From: Anaerolineae bacterium
Lineage (GTDB): Bacteria > Chloroflexota > Anaerolineae > Aggregatilineales > Phototrophicaceae
Direction of reading: 5' to 3'
Length of the DNA stretch: 64,000 nt
Assembly: GCA_022822305.1 (NCBI GenBank)
Contig: JAJEBY010000016.1
Coordinates: forward strand, 868,001-932,000
Shown in pieces: positions 1 to 8,972 of this stretch (position 1 is the stretch's first letter; each line of letters starts with the position of its first letter). A program made the position numbers and the translations under genes. A model generated the notes under the pieces. The model did no database searches. It had not been told where the DNA came from and saw nothing but the letters and a program-made list of their open reading frames with translations.

Positions 1-1
1 C

Positions 2-187
2 ATGCCCGGTTCGCTGGCGTTTTATCTGTGGCGAGAAGACGGCATGTCCGCTGCCCAGCTCGTCGAGCAACTGGTGCAATACGCGCGCGACGCCCACGCT
101 GAAAAGCGCCGCAACATCTACGACTATAGGACAAATTTGGTCGCTGTAGCCAGCCAGCGCGGAATCAAAGGCAGCAAGCGAAAATAG
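2..187 (+). CDS. C-terminal tail of an unidentified protein (cut by window edge)
   Basis: The frame is open up to the left edge, so the ATG at base 2 is probably internal and this is the last ~61 residues of a longer gene. The tail is hydrophilic, with a helical stretch (AAQLVEQLVQYARDAH) and a basic end (KGSKRK). I do not recognise a family from this fragment, and no function is proposed. About 200 bp of non-coding sequence follows before the next gene. Confidence 0.5.
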   Translation: MPGSLAFYLWREDGMSAAQLVEQLVQYARDAHAEKRRNIYDYRTNLVAVASQRGIKGSKRK

Positions 188-320
188 CCGCTTTGAGACC
201 GGCGGACTGCGGCGGCTCATTTTGAATCCGCCAGCCTGCCCCCGCGCTTGGCATCAATAGGGCATGACCATGCGCATGCGCGCGCGACCGTCGGCATCGT
301 TACTGGCGGCTCGTTTCGGC

Positions 321-348
321 TTGTCGGACACTCGCGGTATGTTATGAT
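321..348 (+). promoter_or_regulatory. Predicted sigma-70 promoter of the glycosyltransferase gene
   Basis: TTGTCG (321-326) and TATGAT (343-348) are separated by 16 bp. The predicted transcription start lies about 35 bp before the GTG start at 388. Seen by eye only. Confidence 0.45.
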
Positions 349-387
349 TACGACGTCTGGATCTGCGAGCGTATTGACCAGGTCATT

Positions 388-2010
388 GTGCCATACACAT
401 CAAACGACAGGCGACCGCCACGCCCGGCGGATGTTGGGCGCTCAATTTGGGGCGGGGCGCCGCTGCTGCCTATCCCGGAACGAATTCTGGACGGAATTCC
501 CGGTTTCATTGCCTGGCTCGTGCTGCTGTTATCGATCGCGAGCGCCGTCGCGTTTCCCCAGACTTTGATGTTGGCCGCCGCTTTTGTCGCGCTTTACTCG
601 GCACTGCGTTTTCTGTTTGCCGGGATGGCAAACGGCATGGGCATTCGCAAGATCAGGCATTGGGAATCGATCGACTGGTATCAGAAGTACCTCCACGACA
701 ATCATCTGGCAGGCGTAGACTGGCGCGACGTGCATCATTTGGTCATCATTCCCAATTACAATGAATCCACAGAAATCCTCATTCGCACGCTGGAGCAGTT
801 GAGCGTCCAACGTGACGCCCAAACGCAGATGTCGGTCATCCTGGCGATGGAAGAAGTCGAATCCAATAGCGCAAGCAAGGGACAGATGCTGCAGCGCCGC
901 TTCGCCAAACACTTCGCCAATTTCTACTATACGGTTCACCCGCGGGGCTTAATCGGTGAAATGCAATGCAAATCCGCCAACCTGGCTTGGGCGGTCAATT
1001 GGTATTTCGAACGTGTCGTGAGAAGGCGCGACCTGGATATAGACAATATAGTCGTCACCACCATGGATGCCGATACGCGCTGGCACGACAATCATTTTGC
1101 CGCGCTAACCTATCATTTTGCCATCAGCAAAGATCGACACCGGACCTTCTGGCAGGCGCCGATCCGCTATCACGGCAATATCTGGCAGGTTAATCCACTG
1201 ATGCGCATCATCAACACCTACGCCACGGCCTTTGAGATGGCATATCTGGCCGCGCCTTGGTGGATGGCCATGCCCATGTCTTCTTATTCGCTTAGCTTGA
1301 CCTTGCTCGAACAAAGCGGCAACTGGGATACCGATGTGATTGCGGATGAATGGCACATGTTAATCAAGGCGTATTTCGCCACCGATGGCAAGGTGTCGCT
1401 GCAGCATATCTTTTTGCCCTTCCTGGCTGATTCGACCACGGGCGCGAACATCTTTCAATCCATACGGAATCGCTATACCCAGACCCTGCGTCACGCCTGG
1501 GGCAGCAAAGAAGTCGGCTATATGCTGGCTAAATTGATTGAAAACCCGCATGTCGTTTCCTTTAACTCGCTAAAGCTGCTTTTGCGCATCGCTCACGATA
1601 TTTTGCTCGCCGGGGCTGGCTGGGTCATCTTGACGGTTGGTTCGCAACTGCCGGTGATGTTTCATCCAGAAATCGCGCCAATCAAGATAGAACAGCTGAT
1701 CGCGCACTCGGACAAGCTTGGATACTTCGTCGACGGGATGACCAACAGCCATCCGGCCTGGAGCCTGCTGGCAATCTCCGGCTTGACCATGATTGTTCTA
1801 GTCATAGTCTTTCAGATTCAGGATTATAATATCCGGCCGCCGCGTCAGACGCCGTACACCTTCGGCGAGAGCCTGCAGGAGCTGCTCAGCATCCCCTTCA
1901 TGGTAATCTTGACCCTGTTTGTGGTCGCGCTCCCGACCTTGGTGGCGCAGACGCGATTGCTGCTGGGAATCCCGCTGCAGTTCATCGTCACCGATAAATC
2001 TGCCGACTGA
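388..2010 (+). CDS. Membrane-anchored family 2 glycosyltransferase
   Basis: A 540-residue GT2-type (GT-A fold) transferase. Two N-terminal membrane segments (about residues 35-75) precede a cytoplasmic catalytic domain that opens with VIIPNYNES near residue 118 and carries a metal-binding DAD motif (TTMDADTRW, about residues 226-234). A further acidic motif lies in DTDVIADEWHM (about 315). Two or three C-terminal membrane helices (about 400-420, 455-475, 500-530) complete the layout seen in processive or polyprenyl-linked membrane glycosyltransferases. The sugar donor and acceptor cannot be told from sequence. The start is a GTG preceded by AGG at 5 bp spacing. It stands alone behind its own promoter. 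Confidence 0.8.
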   Translation: MPYTSNDRRPPRPADVGRSIWGGAPLLPIPERILDGIPGFIAWLVLLLSIASAVAFPQTLMLAAAFVALYSALRFLFAGMANGMGIRKIRHWESIDWYQKYLHDNHLAGVDWRDVHHLVIIPNYNESTEILIRTLEQLSVQRDAQTQMSVILAMEEVESNSASKGQMLQRRFAKHFANFYYTVHPRGLIGEMQCKSANLAWAVNWYFERVVRRRDLDIDNIVVTTMDADTRWHDNHFAALTYHFAISKDRHRTFWQAPIRYHGNIWQVNPLMRIINTYATAFEMAYLAAPWWMAMPMSSYSLSLTLLEQSGNWDTDVIADEWHMLIKAYFATDGKVSLQHIFLPFLADSTTGANIFQSIRNRYTQTLRHAWGSKEVGYMLAKLIENPHVVSFNSLKLLLRIAHDILLAGAGWVILTVGSQLPVMFHPEIAPIKIEQLIAHSDKLGYFVDGMTNSHPAWSLLAISGLTMIVLVIVFQIQDYNIRPPRQTPYTFGESLQELLSIPFMVILTLFVVALPTLVAQTRLLLGIPLQFIVTDKSAD

Positions 2011-2156
2011 GTACTTGAGCCCGGTTGAATCTGATGCGGCAAACAGCCAGCCGGAGCGGGAAGCGAGCCCATGAATTCAGGCCTGGCGCAAGCGCCAAAC
2101 AACAGAATCCGTAACTACCGCCGTTGGCAGCGACCGAGCGGCTCAGATGAAAGGTT

Positions 2157-2939
2157 GTGAAATTGCCCGAGGAACGCGTGCAGAAAATAATGGCAAAAGC
2201 CGGCATTGCGTCGCGGCGCAAGTGTGAAGCAATCATTGAAGCCGGTCGCGTCCGCATCAACGGAAAAGTGGCTCAACTAGGCGCCAAGGCCGATCCCCAA
2301 GCCGATATCATCCTCGTTGATGGTCAGCGCATCGGCAATGACTTCCAGCCGCTCTATATCGTCGTGAACAAGCCCAAGGGCGTACTCTCCACCAACGAGC
2401 CGGAAAAGGACGATCAGCGCCCGGTCATCCGCGATCTGATTGAAGTGCCGGGACATCTTTTCACCATCGGGCGCCTTGATGCCGATAGCGAAGGCTTGAT
2501 GATCCTGACCAATGACGGCGCGGTCGCCAACAAGGTTTCGCATCCCCGCTACGAACACACCAAGACCTACAAAGTGACGGTCAAGGGCAAAGTATTACGC
2601 GAAACGATCGAGAAGTGGGAAGCGGGCATCTGGCTCGATGGCAGCCGTACGGCCGCTTGTTCAATCAGAGTACTGGATTCAAACCGACGGGCGTCAACGC
2701 TGCGCATTGTCATGGTCGAGGGACGCAAACGACAGATCCGGCGTATCGCATCTGACCTGGGTCATCCGGTGATCAGATTGGTTCGCACGCAAATCGGCCA
2801 GTTGGGTTTGGGAACGCTGCGCAAAGGCGCCTGGTATCAGCTTGATGACCACGAGGTCGAAGCGATGCTGACACCCGTCTCTGAACTGAATATGATTCGG
2901 AAACGCCGTCGAGAACGCAAACAGAGAAAACGGCAATAG
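2157..2939 (+). CDS. rluB: 23S rRNA pseudouridine synthase, RluB/RsuA family
   Basis: Converts a uridine in rRNA to pseudouridine. An N-terminal S4 RNA-binding domain (residues ~3-62) is followed by the RsuA-type catalytic core with the signature GRLDADSEGL. The catalytic aspartate is D108. The KRQIRRIASDLGHPV block near residue 190 is the conserved C-terminal motif. The length (260 aa) fits RluB. The C-terminus is very basic (RKRRRERKQRKRQ), which may aid RNA binding. The start is GTG. The next gene, plsC, begins 17 bp downstream. RluB versus RluE/RsuA specificity cannot be separated here. Confidence 0.9.
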   Translation: MKLPEERVQKIMAKAGIASRRKCEAIIEAGRVRINGKVAQLGAKADPQADIILVDGQRIGNDFQPLYIVVNKPKGVLSTNEPEKDDQRPVIRDLIEVPGHLFTIGRLDADSEGLMILTNDGAVANKVSHPRYEHTKTYKVTVKGKVLRETIEKWEAGIWLDGSRTAACSIRVLDSNRRASTLRIVMVEGRKRQIRRIASDLGHPVIRLVRTQIGQLGLGTLRKGAWYQLDDHEVEAMLTPVSELNMIRKRRRERKQRKRQ

Positions 2940-2956
2940 CGGACGCGCGAACGACC

Positions 2957-3685
2957 ATGGCGAACGAAATGAGCATTGAAGAATTCATCGCGCGGCAAGG
3001 CGATTTCGAGAAAAACCGGCGATTGATGTATCCGCTTTTCCGCGCTTTGATGTCCTTAATCAGTCATGTCGAAGTCGAAGGCCTGCACAACGTGCCCCGA
3101 GACGGCGTGACATCACTGATGATCAATCACGTCTCATTCCTGGATCCGCTGGTCGTTACCGCCAGCATTCCATTTCGCCACACAATTTCGCTGTCCAAGG
3201 CGGAGAATTTTCGCATCCCCTTGATGAGCTGGCTGCTTGCCAAATGGGGCAACTATCCCATCAACCGGGGGGAATACGATCGCAAAGCCTTGCTGCAGAC
3301 TATCGCGCTCATGAAGAGTGGTCAGTTGCTGCTGATGGCGCCCGAGGGCACGCGTCGCGCCGAAGGCCTGCAACCTGGCAAGGACGGCTTGGCTTATGTG
3401 GCGACCAAGGCCGACGCCGTTATCGTGCCAACGGCGATATGCGGCGGCGAAGATTGGAAGGACAGAATCAAGCGCCTGCGCCGCGCCTACGCCAAGGTAG
3501 TCTTCGGTCGGCCATTCCGCTTCCGCACTGACGGTCAAAAGCGCATACCCCGCCCTGAGCTGGCGCAAATGATCAACGAAGCCATGTTCCAGCTGGCCAT
3601 CACCATTCCCGACGAATACGCACATCTGCGCGGCCATTACAGCGATGTCGATAACGCCACAACCCACCGGCTGGAATTCGTCTGA
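2957..3685 (+). CDS. plsC: 1-acyl-sn-glycerol-3-phosphate acyltransferase
   Basis: Adds the second acyl chain to lysophosphatidate in phospholipid synthesis, at the membrane. The HX4D catalytic motif is NHVSFLDP (H58, D63). The acceptor-binding EGTRR motif starts at E130, and the glycine/lysine-rich PGKDGLAYVA follows. At 242 aa it has the normal family length. It probably forms a two-gene unit with the upstream pseudouridine synthase (17 bp gap). It converges with the phosphotransferase gene, whose stop is only about 13 bp away. Confidence 0.88.
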   Translation: MANEMSIEEFIARQGDFEKNRRLMYPLFRALMSLISHVEVEGLHNVPRDGVTSLMINHVSFLDPLVVTASIPFRHTISLSKAENFRIPLMSWLLAKWGNYPINRGEYDRKALLQTIALMKSGQLLLMAPEGTRRAEGLQPGKDGLAYVATKADAVIVPTAICGGEDWKDRIKRLRRAYAKVVFGRPFRFRTDGQKRIPRPELAQMINEAMFQLAITIPDEYAHLRGHYSDVDNATTHRLEFV

Positions 3686-3698
3686 GTCTCATACTGGT

Positions 3699-4772
3699 CT
3701 ACAGATAGGCGCCGCGAGATGTCTCCACGGCGGTCTTCGCCAGCGCCTCAACTGCCTCATTTAGTGCTCTGAATCGCTGGTCGCTGGTTTGCCCGTGAAC
3801 GTAGCGGCTGTACATCTGCTGAAAATACACCAACCAGCGAAACAAGCCTAGCACGTGATAGAAGCGGATGTCGTCAACTTGACGCCCGCTCTTGAGCGTA
3901 TAACGTTTGATGATTTCACGTCGCGTCAAAAAGCCGTGGCGCTCGGTCGGCATAGGCGTAAGCAGCTTGAGATGCGGAGGGTCGTCCGGTTCGGTCCAAT
4001 AAGTCAACAGCGTACCAAGATCCAACAGGGGATCACCCAAGGTACACATGTCCCAATCCAGGACTGCGACTAGCTTTGACGGATCGTCATTGGCGAAGAT
4101 CGTATTGTCGAGCTTGTAGTCGTTATGCACCAAACTGGCGTGAGACGAATCTGGAATGTTGTCGAGGAGCCAGGCGCAGAATAAATCCACATCGCGCTTG
4201 TCTTCCAGCTTTACCATGTCCCAACGGCGAATCCAGCCTTTCACTTGACGTGTGATGAAACCTTCGGGACGTCCTAGCTGGGACAAGCCGATGGCGTCGT
4301 AATCCACTGCGTGAAACTCGACCAAGACATCAACAAGGGTCTCGCTAATCTGCCTCGGCGCATCCGCCGATTGAGCATAATGATCGGGCAGCGTCCGGCG
4401 AATCACGGCGCCGTTACGCCGCTCCATGATCACGAAGGGCGCGCCCATCACGTCGCTTTCGTCAACGTATAGATATACGCGAGGCGCGGGCATGAATACA
4501 TCATGCAACCTTGATAGCACCCGATATTCTCGTGACATGTCGTGCGCGGACGGCGCGTAATCTCCCATGGGCGGTCGACGATAAACGTATTCGTGTGATT
4601 CGCCGAATTTGAGCAGATAAGTCAGGTTCGCCATGCCCCCGCCGAATTGCAGCACGCGCAAGTTTTGATCGGCGCCTTCCAACTTGTCGGAAAGGAAATC
4701 CGCCAGGCGCGCTTCGTCAAAGGTCTCGCCCACGCGTGGATGTCTAAGATCTTCAGATTCTTGACGAATCAT
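3699..4772 (-). CDS. Aminoglycoside-phosphotransferase-like kinase (ACAD10 N-domain type)
   Basis: A protein-kinase-fold small-molecule phosphotransferase (APH family). The catalytic loop HNDYKLDN (H216-N223) and the metal-binding DWD (residues 239-241, in LDWDMCTLGDPLLDLG) are intact. The early glycine-rich FGGGMANLTYLLK (about 43-55) fits the nucleotide loop. This subgroup is usually found beside acyl-CoA dehydrogenases and is implicated in acyl-chain or hydroxyacyl metabolism rather than drug resistance. No such neighbour is present here. The substrate is unknown. Confidence 0.78.
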   Translation of the reverse strand: MIRQESEDLRHPRVGETFDEARLADFLSDKLEGADQNLRVLQFGGGMANLTYLLKFGESHEYVYRRPPMGDYAPSAHDMSREYRVLSRLHDVFMPAPRVYLYVDESDVMGAPFVIMERRNGAVIRRTLPDHYAQSADAPRQISETLVDVLVEFHAVDYDAIGLSQLGRPEGFITRQVKGWIRRWDMVKLEDKRDVDLFCAWLLDNIPDSSHASLVHNDYKLDNTIFANDDPSKLVAVLDWDMCTLGDPLLDLGTLLTYWTEPDDPPHLKLLTPMPTERHGFLTRREIIKRYTLKSGRQVDDIRFYHVLGLFRWLVYFQQMYSRYVHGQTSDQRFRALNEAVEALAKTAVETSRGAYL

Positions 4773-4949
4773 GCCAGCTCTCCTTTCAAGACGAAAGCCG
4801 CTCCGATGCAGTCACCGCTCCAGCGGCGCGGCTGCGCATGCGCATCTGCAAATGTCAGTTTAACATATTGAAAAACTCGAGCGCTTCCCGGTCAGCAGCG
4901 CAATCTTGAGCGCTCTCCCGCCCATATCGTCCATGAGGCGCATCAGCCC

Positions 4950-4978
4950 ATGACGATGTTCATTCAGCAAGGTATGAT
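4950..4978 (+). promoter_or_regulatory. Candidate promoter of the muropeptide-recycling operon
   Basis: ATGACG (4950-4955) and TATGAT (4973-4978) are spaced 17 bp apart. The start codon at 5010 lies about 30 bp downstream. The -35 matches consensus at four of six positions. Confidence 0.4.
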
Positions 4979-5009
4979 ATTGCCGATCACTAGCGAGAAT
5001 TGAGCCGCT

Positions 5010-6203
5010 TTGAAATCAAAGAACTCCTTCCCGATTTTTATTGCCTACCTGGTTTTCATTGCATTGGGAATGGCGACAGGACTGCTCAACATTGCCTGGA
5101 CCTATATGCAGCCCACATTCGGCGTTTCTCTTGACTCGCTGGGAACGCTTTTGGGCGCAGCCACGGTTGGCGGTCTGATCGCGACATTTTTGAGCGGCGC
5201 CGTCATCGGTAGATTCACGATTGGTCGCGTCCTGGTTGGCGGCATGCTGTTCTCCGGGATCGGGATGCTAGGATACGCATTCGCGCCGGTTTGGATCGCT
5301 CTGTTGCTCGTAGCCTTTCTCGCCAGCCTGGGCAAGGGCATGATGGATGCCGGCTTGAATACCTTTGCCTCGGCGAATTATGGCGCCAGCGAGATGAATT
5401 GGCTCCATGCCTGCTGGGGAATCGGACTCACCGTTGCGCCTGCGATCGTCACCTTCTTTGTGCTGGACCGGCAAAGCGGCTGGCAAACGGGCTATTTGTT
5501 GATGGGCATTGTACTCCTGCTGCTGGGAGCGGTGATACTCTTCACGTTGCCTAGGTGGCAGCTTCGCAAGCGCAAATCTGATGCTGACCAAGACCTGGAT
5601 ACGGCCGTGACCATCGGCGACACGCTGCGCCGACCAACGGTTCTGGTCGGATTGGTGTTTTTCTTCGTTTACGGCGGCATCGAAATCGGCGTCGGTCAAC
5701 TGTCGAATACGCTGTTTGTTGAGGCTCGCGGCATTCCACAGGAGATTTCGAGCGCCTGGGTCAGCGCCTATTGGGGCAGCTACACGGTCGGTCGCATCTT
5801 CATGGGATTACTGGCAATACGGCTCGGCGACAAAGCGCTTATGAACATCAGCTTCGCCTTGTCCGTTGCGGGCGCAACCTGCTTGTTTGCCAACTTGCAC
5901 GAGATACTGAGCTTGATTGGCATACTGGGCATTGGTTTTGGCATCGCGGCGATATTCCCAGTATTGATTCTGCAAACCAGAGATCGCGTCGGCAGCGCTC
6001 ATACTGCCAACGCGATTGGATTCCAGATCGGTTTCACCGTCACTGGCGGCGCCCTGCTTTCGGGAGTAGCAAGCGTTATGGCGGAACGCGTTGGCAGCGA
6101 AAGCATCAGCCTGTTCATCTTCCTCTGCACGCTGTTGGCAGCTATCCTCTACCAAGCCATGATCCGGCAGCAAGCGCGAGCCCTGCCGATGCCGGCCGCC
6201 TAG
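5010..6203 (+). CDS. Major facilitator superfamily transporter (candidate muropeptide/amino-sugar importer)
   Basis: 397 residues with about 12 hydrophobic helices and a loop rich in charged residues near residue 190 (RKRKSDADQD) between the two six-helix halves, as in MFS permeases. The start is TTG; the next in-frame residues (KSKNSFPIFIAYLVF) lead directly into helix 1. The stop lies 9 bp before nagZ, and the whole run down to nagA is tightly packed. An uptake role for cell-wall sugars or muropeptides is therefore inferred from context, not from sequence. It does not visibly resemble AmpG in any diagnostic motif that I can name. Confidence 0.75.
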   Translation: MKSKNSFPIFIAYLVFIALGMATGLLNIAWTYMQPTFGVSLDSLGTLLGAATVGGLIATFLSGAVIGRFTIGRVLVGGMLFSGIGMLGYAFAPVWIALLLVAFLASLGKGMMDAGLNTFASANYGASEMNWLHACWGIGLTVAPAIVTFFVLDRQSGWQTGYLLMGIVLLLLGAVILFTLPRWQLRKRKSDADQDLDTAVTIGDTLRRPTVLVGLVFFFVYGGIEIGVGQLSNTLFVEARGIPQEISSAWVSAYWGSYTVGRIFMGLLAIRLGDKALMNISFALSVAGATCLFANLHEILSLIGILGIGFGIAAIFPVLILQTRDRVGSAHTANAIGFQIGFTVTGGALLSGVASVMAERVGSESISLFIFLCTLLAAILYQAMIRQQARALPMPAA

Positions 6204-6212
6204 GGATAGCCG

Positions 6213-7742
6213 ATGTTTACGCTGCGCGAGAAAATTGGACAATTGATGATGGTGGGCTTCGACGGCGTCGTCGCCCCGCCCCATATCCTGCGCTGGCTTG
6301 AATCCGGCCGTATCGGCGGCGTTTACCTGTTCGCCCGCAATATCGACACGCCGGCGCAGGTACGACGCCTGATCGACAGCTGTCGCGCGGCGGCCGAGCA
6401 CCCGATTCTGGTAGGCATTGATCAAGAAGGCGGAACGGTCGCTCGCTTGCGCGCGGGCTTCAGCGAGAGCCCCGGGGCGCTGGCCCTGGCCGCTTCCGGC
6501 GAACCGCAGCTCGCCGAAGATGTCGCCACCATGCTGGGCGTGGAAATGGCCGCTCTGGGCATCAACTGGAATTTCGCGCCGGTAGCTGACCTCGCGCATA
6601 ATCGCGAGAATCCGTCGGTGGGCACGCGTTCGCTGAGCAAAGACGCAACACTGGCGGGCGAATTCGTCGCCGCGCAAGTACGCGGATTCCAGCGCGCCGG
6701 GATCGCCGCTACCGTGAAGCACTTTCCGGGCTTGGGCAACACGGTGATAGATACGCATGTCGCGCTGGCTAGGGTTTCTGGCTCGCTGGATTATCTCTAC
6801 CGGCAAGACCTTTTGCCGTTTCGCCGCGCGATTGATGACGATGTCGCCTGCGTTATGGTGACTCACGTGATGTTCGAGGCGATGGATAACCGCTTTCCGG
6901 CGTCGTTGTCGCCTCGCGTCATATCTGGATTGCTGCGCGAAGAATTGCGGTACGGCGGCGCCGTCTGTTCCGACTGTATGGAGATGAAGGCGATAACCAA
7001 TGGCTGGGGCGCTGGAGAAGCTGCGGTTTTGAGCCTACTGGCCGGTGTAGATATGCCGTTGTATTCTCACTCGCGCAAGCGACAATCCGACGCCTATGAG
7101 GCAGTGCTAGGAGCCGCGGAAACCGGCAGGATTCCGATCTCTCGCATCGACGAATCCGTGGCGCGCATTCAGGCGCTCAAGCGAAGATTTGATTTGCCAG
7201 CGCGCCCGCCATTGAATGTAGTCGATTGCCCGGAACATCGCGCCCTCGCGCAAAAGGCCGCTCGCGCCGGTACGGTGCTGATACGGGACAGCGGTGTCTT
7301 GCCCATTCGATCCGACAGTCGCAGCATCGCATGCATCGAGTTTGCGCCGCAGGTCGCGCCCACCGCAGTAAAGCCGGGCTCGCCTAGCGCGTTCGCGCGA
7401 TACTTGCGCGAGCGACTTCCAGGTATCGAGTGCAAGACTATTGGCCGGCCGAATACCGTCGATAGCGCCGCGTCAGAACTTGCCGAACGCGAGACGCTGA
7501 TTCTCGCCACGCGCAACGCCCACTTGTCTCCTCCGCAGCTAAAGTCAGCGCAGTCGTTGATCGACCGATTCCGCCAGGTGATTCTGGTCTGCCTGCGAAA
7601 CCCGTACGACGCCGGCGCGCTGACTGGCGCCGACGCCATAATCTGCGTGAACGGTGATGGCAATCCCTCGCTCAAGGCCGCCGTAGACGCGCTATGCGGA
7701 GATTATCTGCCGGCGGGAAATCTAACAGTCTCGTTGAATTAG
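6213..7742 (+). CDS. nagZ: Beta-N-acetylhexosaminidase, glycoside hydrolase family 3
   Basis: Cleaves terminal GlcNAc from muropeptides. The (beta/alpha)8 GH3 domain covers residues ~1-330, with KHFPGLG (169-175), the NagZ-type Asp-His dyad IDTH (D180, H182) and the nucleophile region CSDCMEM (D254). A C-terminal alpha/beta domain (residues ~350-509) is present, as in the long two-domain Bacillus form rather than the short E. coli form. No signal peptide is visible, so it is probably cytoplasmic. SD-like AGGGAT precedes the ATG. It is followed 9 bp later by the AmiE-like gene. Confidence 0.9.
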   Translation: MFTLREKIGQLMMVGFDGVVAPPHILRWLESGRIGGVYLFARNIDTPAQVRRLIDSCRAAAEHPILVGIDQEGGTVARLRAGFSESPGALALAASGEPQLAEDVATMLGVEMAALGINWNFAPVADLAHNRENPSVGTRSLSKDATLAGEFVAAQVRGFQRAGIAATVKHFPGLGNTVIDTHVALARVSGSLDYLYRQDLLPFRRAIDDDVACVMVTHVMFEAMDNRFPASLSPRVISGLLREELRYGGAVCSDCMEMKAITNGWGAGEAAVLSLLAGVDMPLYSHSRKRQSDAYEAVLGAAETGRIPISRIDESVARIQALKRRFDLPARPPLNVVDCPEHRALAQKAARAGTVLIRDSGVLPIRSDSRSIACIEFAPQVAPTAVKPGSPSAFARYLRERLPGIECKTIGRPNTVDSAASELAERETLILATRNAHLSPPQLKSAQSLIDRFRQVILVCLRNPYDAGALTGADAIICVNGDGNPSLKAAVDALCGDYLPAGNLTVSLN

Positions 7743-7751
7743 GACAACGTC

Positions 7752-8972
7752 ATGCCTCCTGGATCCGGGCTTTTGGCTGACCAAATCTTCAAACGCGCGT
7801 TCGAGTCCATTCTCGATGCACACTTGCCCGACACATTTCCGGCCTTGAGCCTTCGCGTCATCCATCGATCAGAAGTAGTTCTTGATGTGGCGCGCGGCTG
7901 GATCGATCCGGAATCGAAGCAAGTGCCCGTCGCCGCGGATACGCTTTTTGATCTGGCTTCGCTCACCAAGCTTTTCGTCGAGTCCAGTTTTCTCGTTCTG
8001 GCTGATGCCGGCAAGGTCAAATTGAAAGACCGACTGGTCACGGTCGTGCCGGAGTTCGGCGAGCTGAATCCGCGCAAAACTGCCGGCGGACAAGATCCGC
8101 ATACGCGCGCTTTTCTGCCGGTCGAGGCTGCGCATCGCGGCGTGACTGTTGACGCGCGAGACGTCACATTTGAGCATCTGCTCACCCATACATCGGGCCT
8201 TCCGCCCTGGCGCTCAGTTTACCTTTCGGTCGCCGATCGCGCTCCGGCGCCGCCAACCGCCGGAAGCCCATACGAAGCCGAGCGCTGGAACGCTGCCCTG
8301 GATGTGCTCGCCAAGTGTCCGTTTGCCGGATCAGTGGGCGATACCGTGCGCTATAGCGACATCGGGATCATGCTCTTGGGCGAAGCGGTAGCGCGTTTGC
8401 ACGGGCAGAGATTGGATCAGACGATACATAATCTTATACGTGATCCATTGAAGCTGGACTCGGTGACGTACAATCCGGTGAACAACGGCATCCCCAGATC
8501 GCGGACAGTGCCCACGGAAGTCGATTCGTCCTGGCGGCAGCGTCGCGCTTGGGGTGAAGTGCATGACGAGAATGCCTGTGGCGCGGGCGGAATCGCCGGT
8601 CACGCCGGGCTATTTGCGTCCGCTAGCGATGTCGCGCGATTTGGCCAAGCTTGGTTGGCCGGCGACCCGCGCTTACGCATCGGCGAGACCTTGCGTCGGC
8701 ATGCTACCAACGAGCATGCGCGCGGTCAGCTTAGGCTGGGGCTGGGCTGGATGCTGAAAGGCGCTGAAGACTCTTCAGCCGGCGCCTTGTATCATGAGTC
8801 ATCGTATGGACATACCGGCTTTACCGGCACATCGCTCTGGATTGATCCAACACGGCAATTGGTCTGCGCCGTTTTGACCAACCGGGTATATCATGTGCGG
8901 CATGAGGAAGGCATCCACAGCTTCCGACGCGCTATACATGATCTTGTTGACCGGGGAATCGACGACCGATGA
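7752..8972 (+). CDS. Beta-lactamase-fold serine hydrolase, probable AmiE-type muramoyl-L-alanine amidase
   Basis: A class C beta-lactamase/penicillin-binding fold. The nucleophile motif is SLTK (S70, K73), the second motif is YSD (Y202-D204), and a late HTGFTG near residue 345 takes the place of the KTG motif. In Bacillus subtilis a protein of this family (AmiE/YbbE) sits next to NagZ in the muropeptide rescue operon and removes the peptide from MurNAc. The same order here supports that role over a resistance or lipase role. No export signal is seen. The ATG of the kinase gene overlaps its stop (ATGA), so the two are translationally coupled. Confidence 0.78.
   Translation: MPPGSGLLADQIFKRAFESILDAHLPDTFPALSLRVIHRSEVVLDVARGWIDPESKQVPVAADTLFDLASLTKLFVESSFLVLADAGKVKLKDRLVTVVPEFGELNPRKTAGGQDPHTRAFLPVEAAHRGVTVDARDVTFEHLLTHTSGLPPWRSVYLSVADRAPAPPTAGSPYEAERWNAALDVLAKCPFAGSVGDTVRYSDIGIMLLGEAVARLHGQRLDQTIHNLIRDPLKLDSVTYNPVNNGIPRSRTVPTEVDSSWRQRRAWGEVHDENACGAGGIAGHAGLFASASDVARFGQAWLAGDPRLRIGETLRRHATNEHARGQLRLGLGWMLKGAEDSSAGALYHESSYGHTGFTGTSLWIDPTRQLVCAVLTNRVYHVRHEEGIHSFRRAIHDLVDRGIDDR

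Noticed and set aside
5808..6866. 352-codon open frame on the minus strand across the MFS and nagZ genes
   Set aside because: It is antisense to two well-identified genes, shows no family motif and has the low-complexity composition typical of shadow frames in GC-rich DNA.
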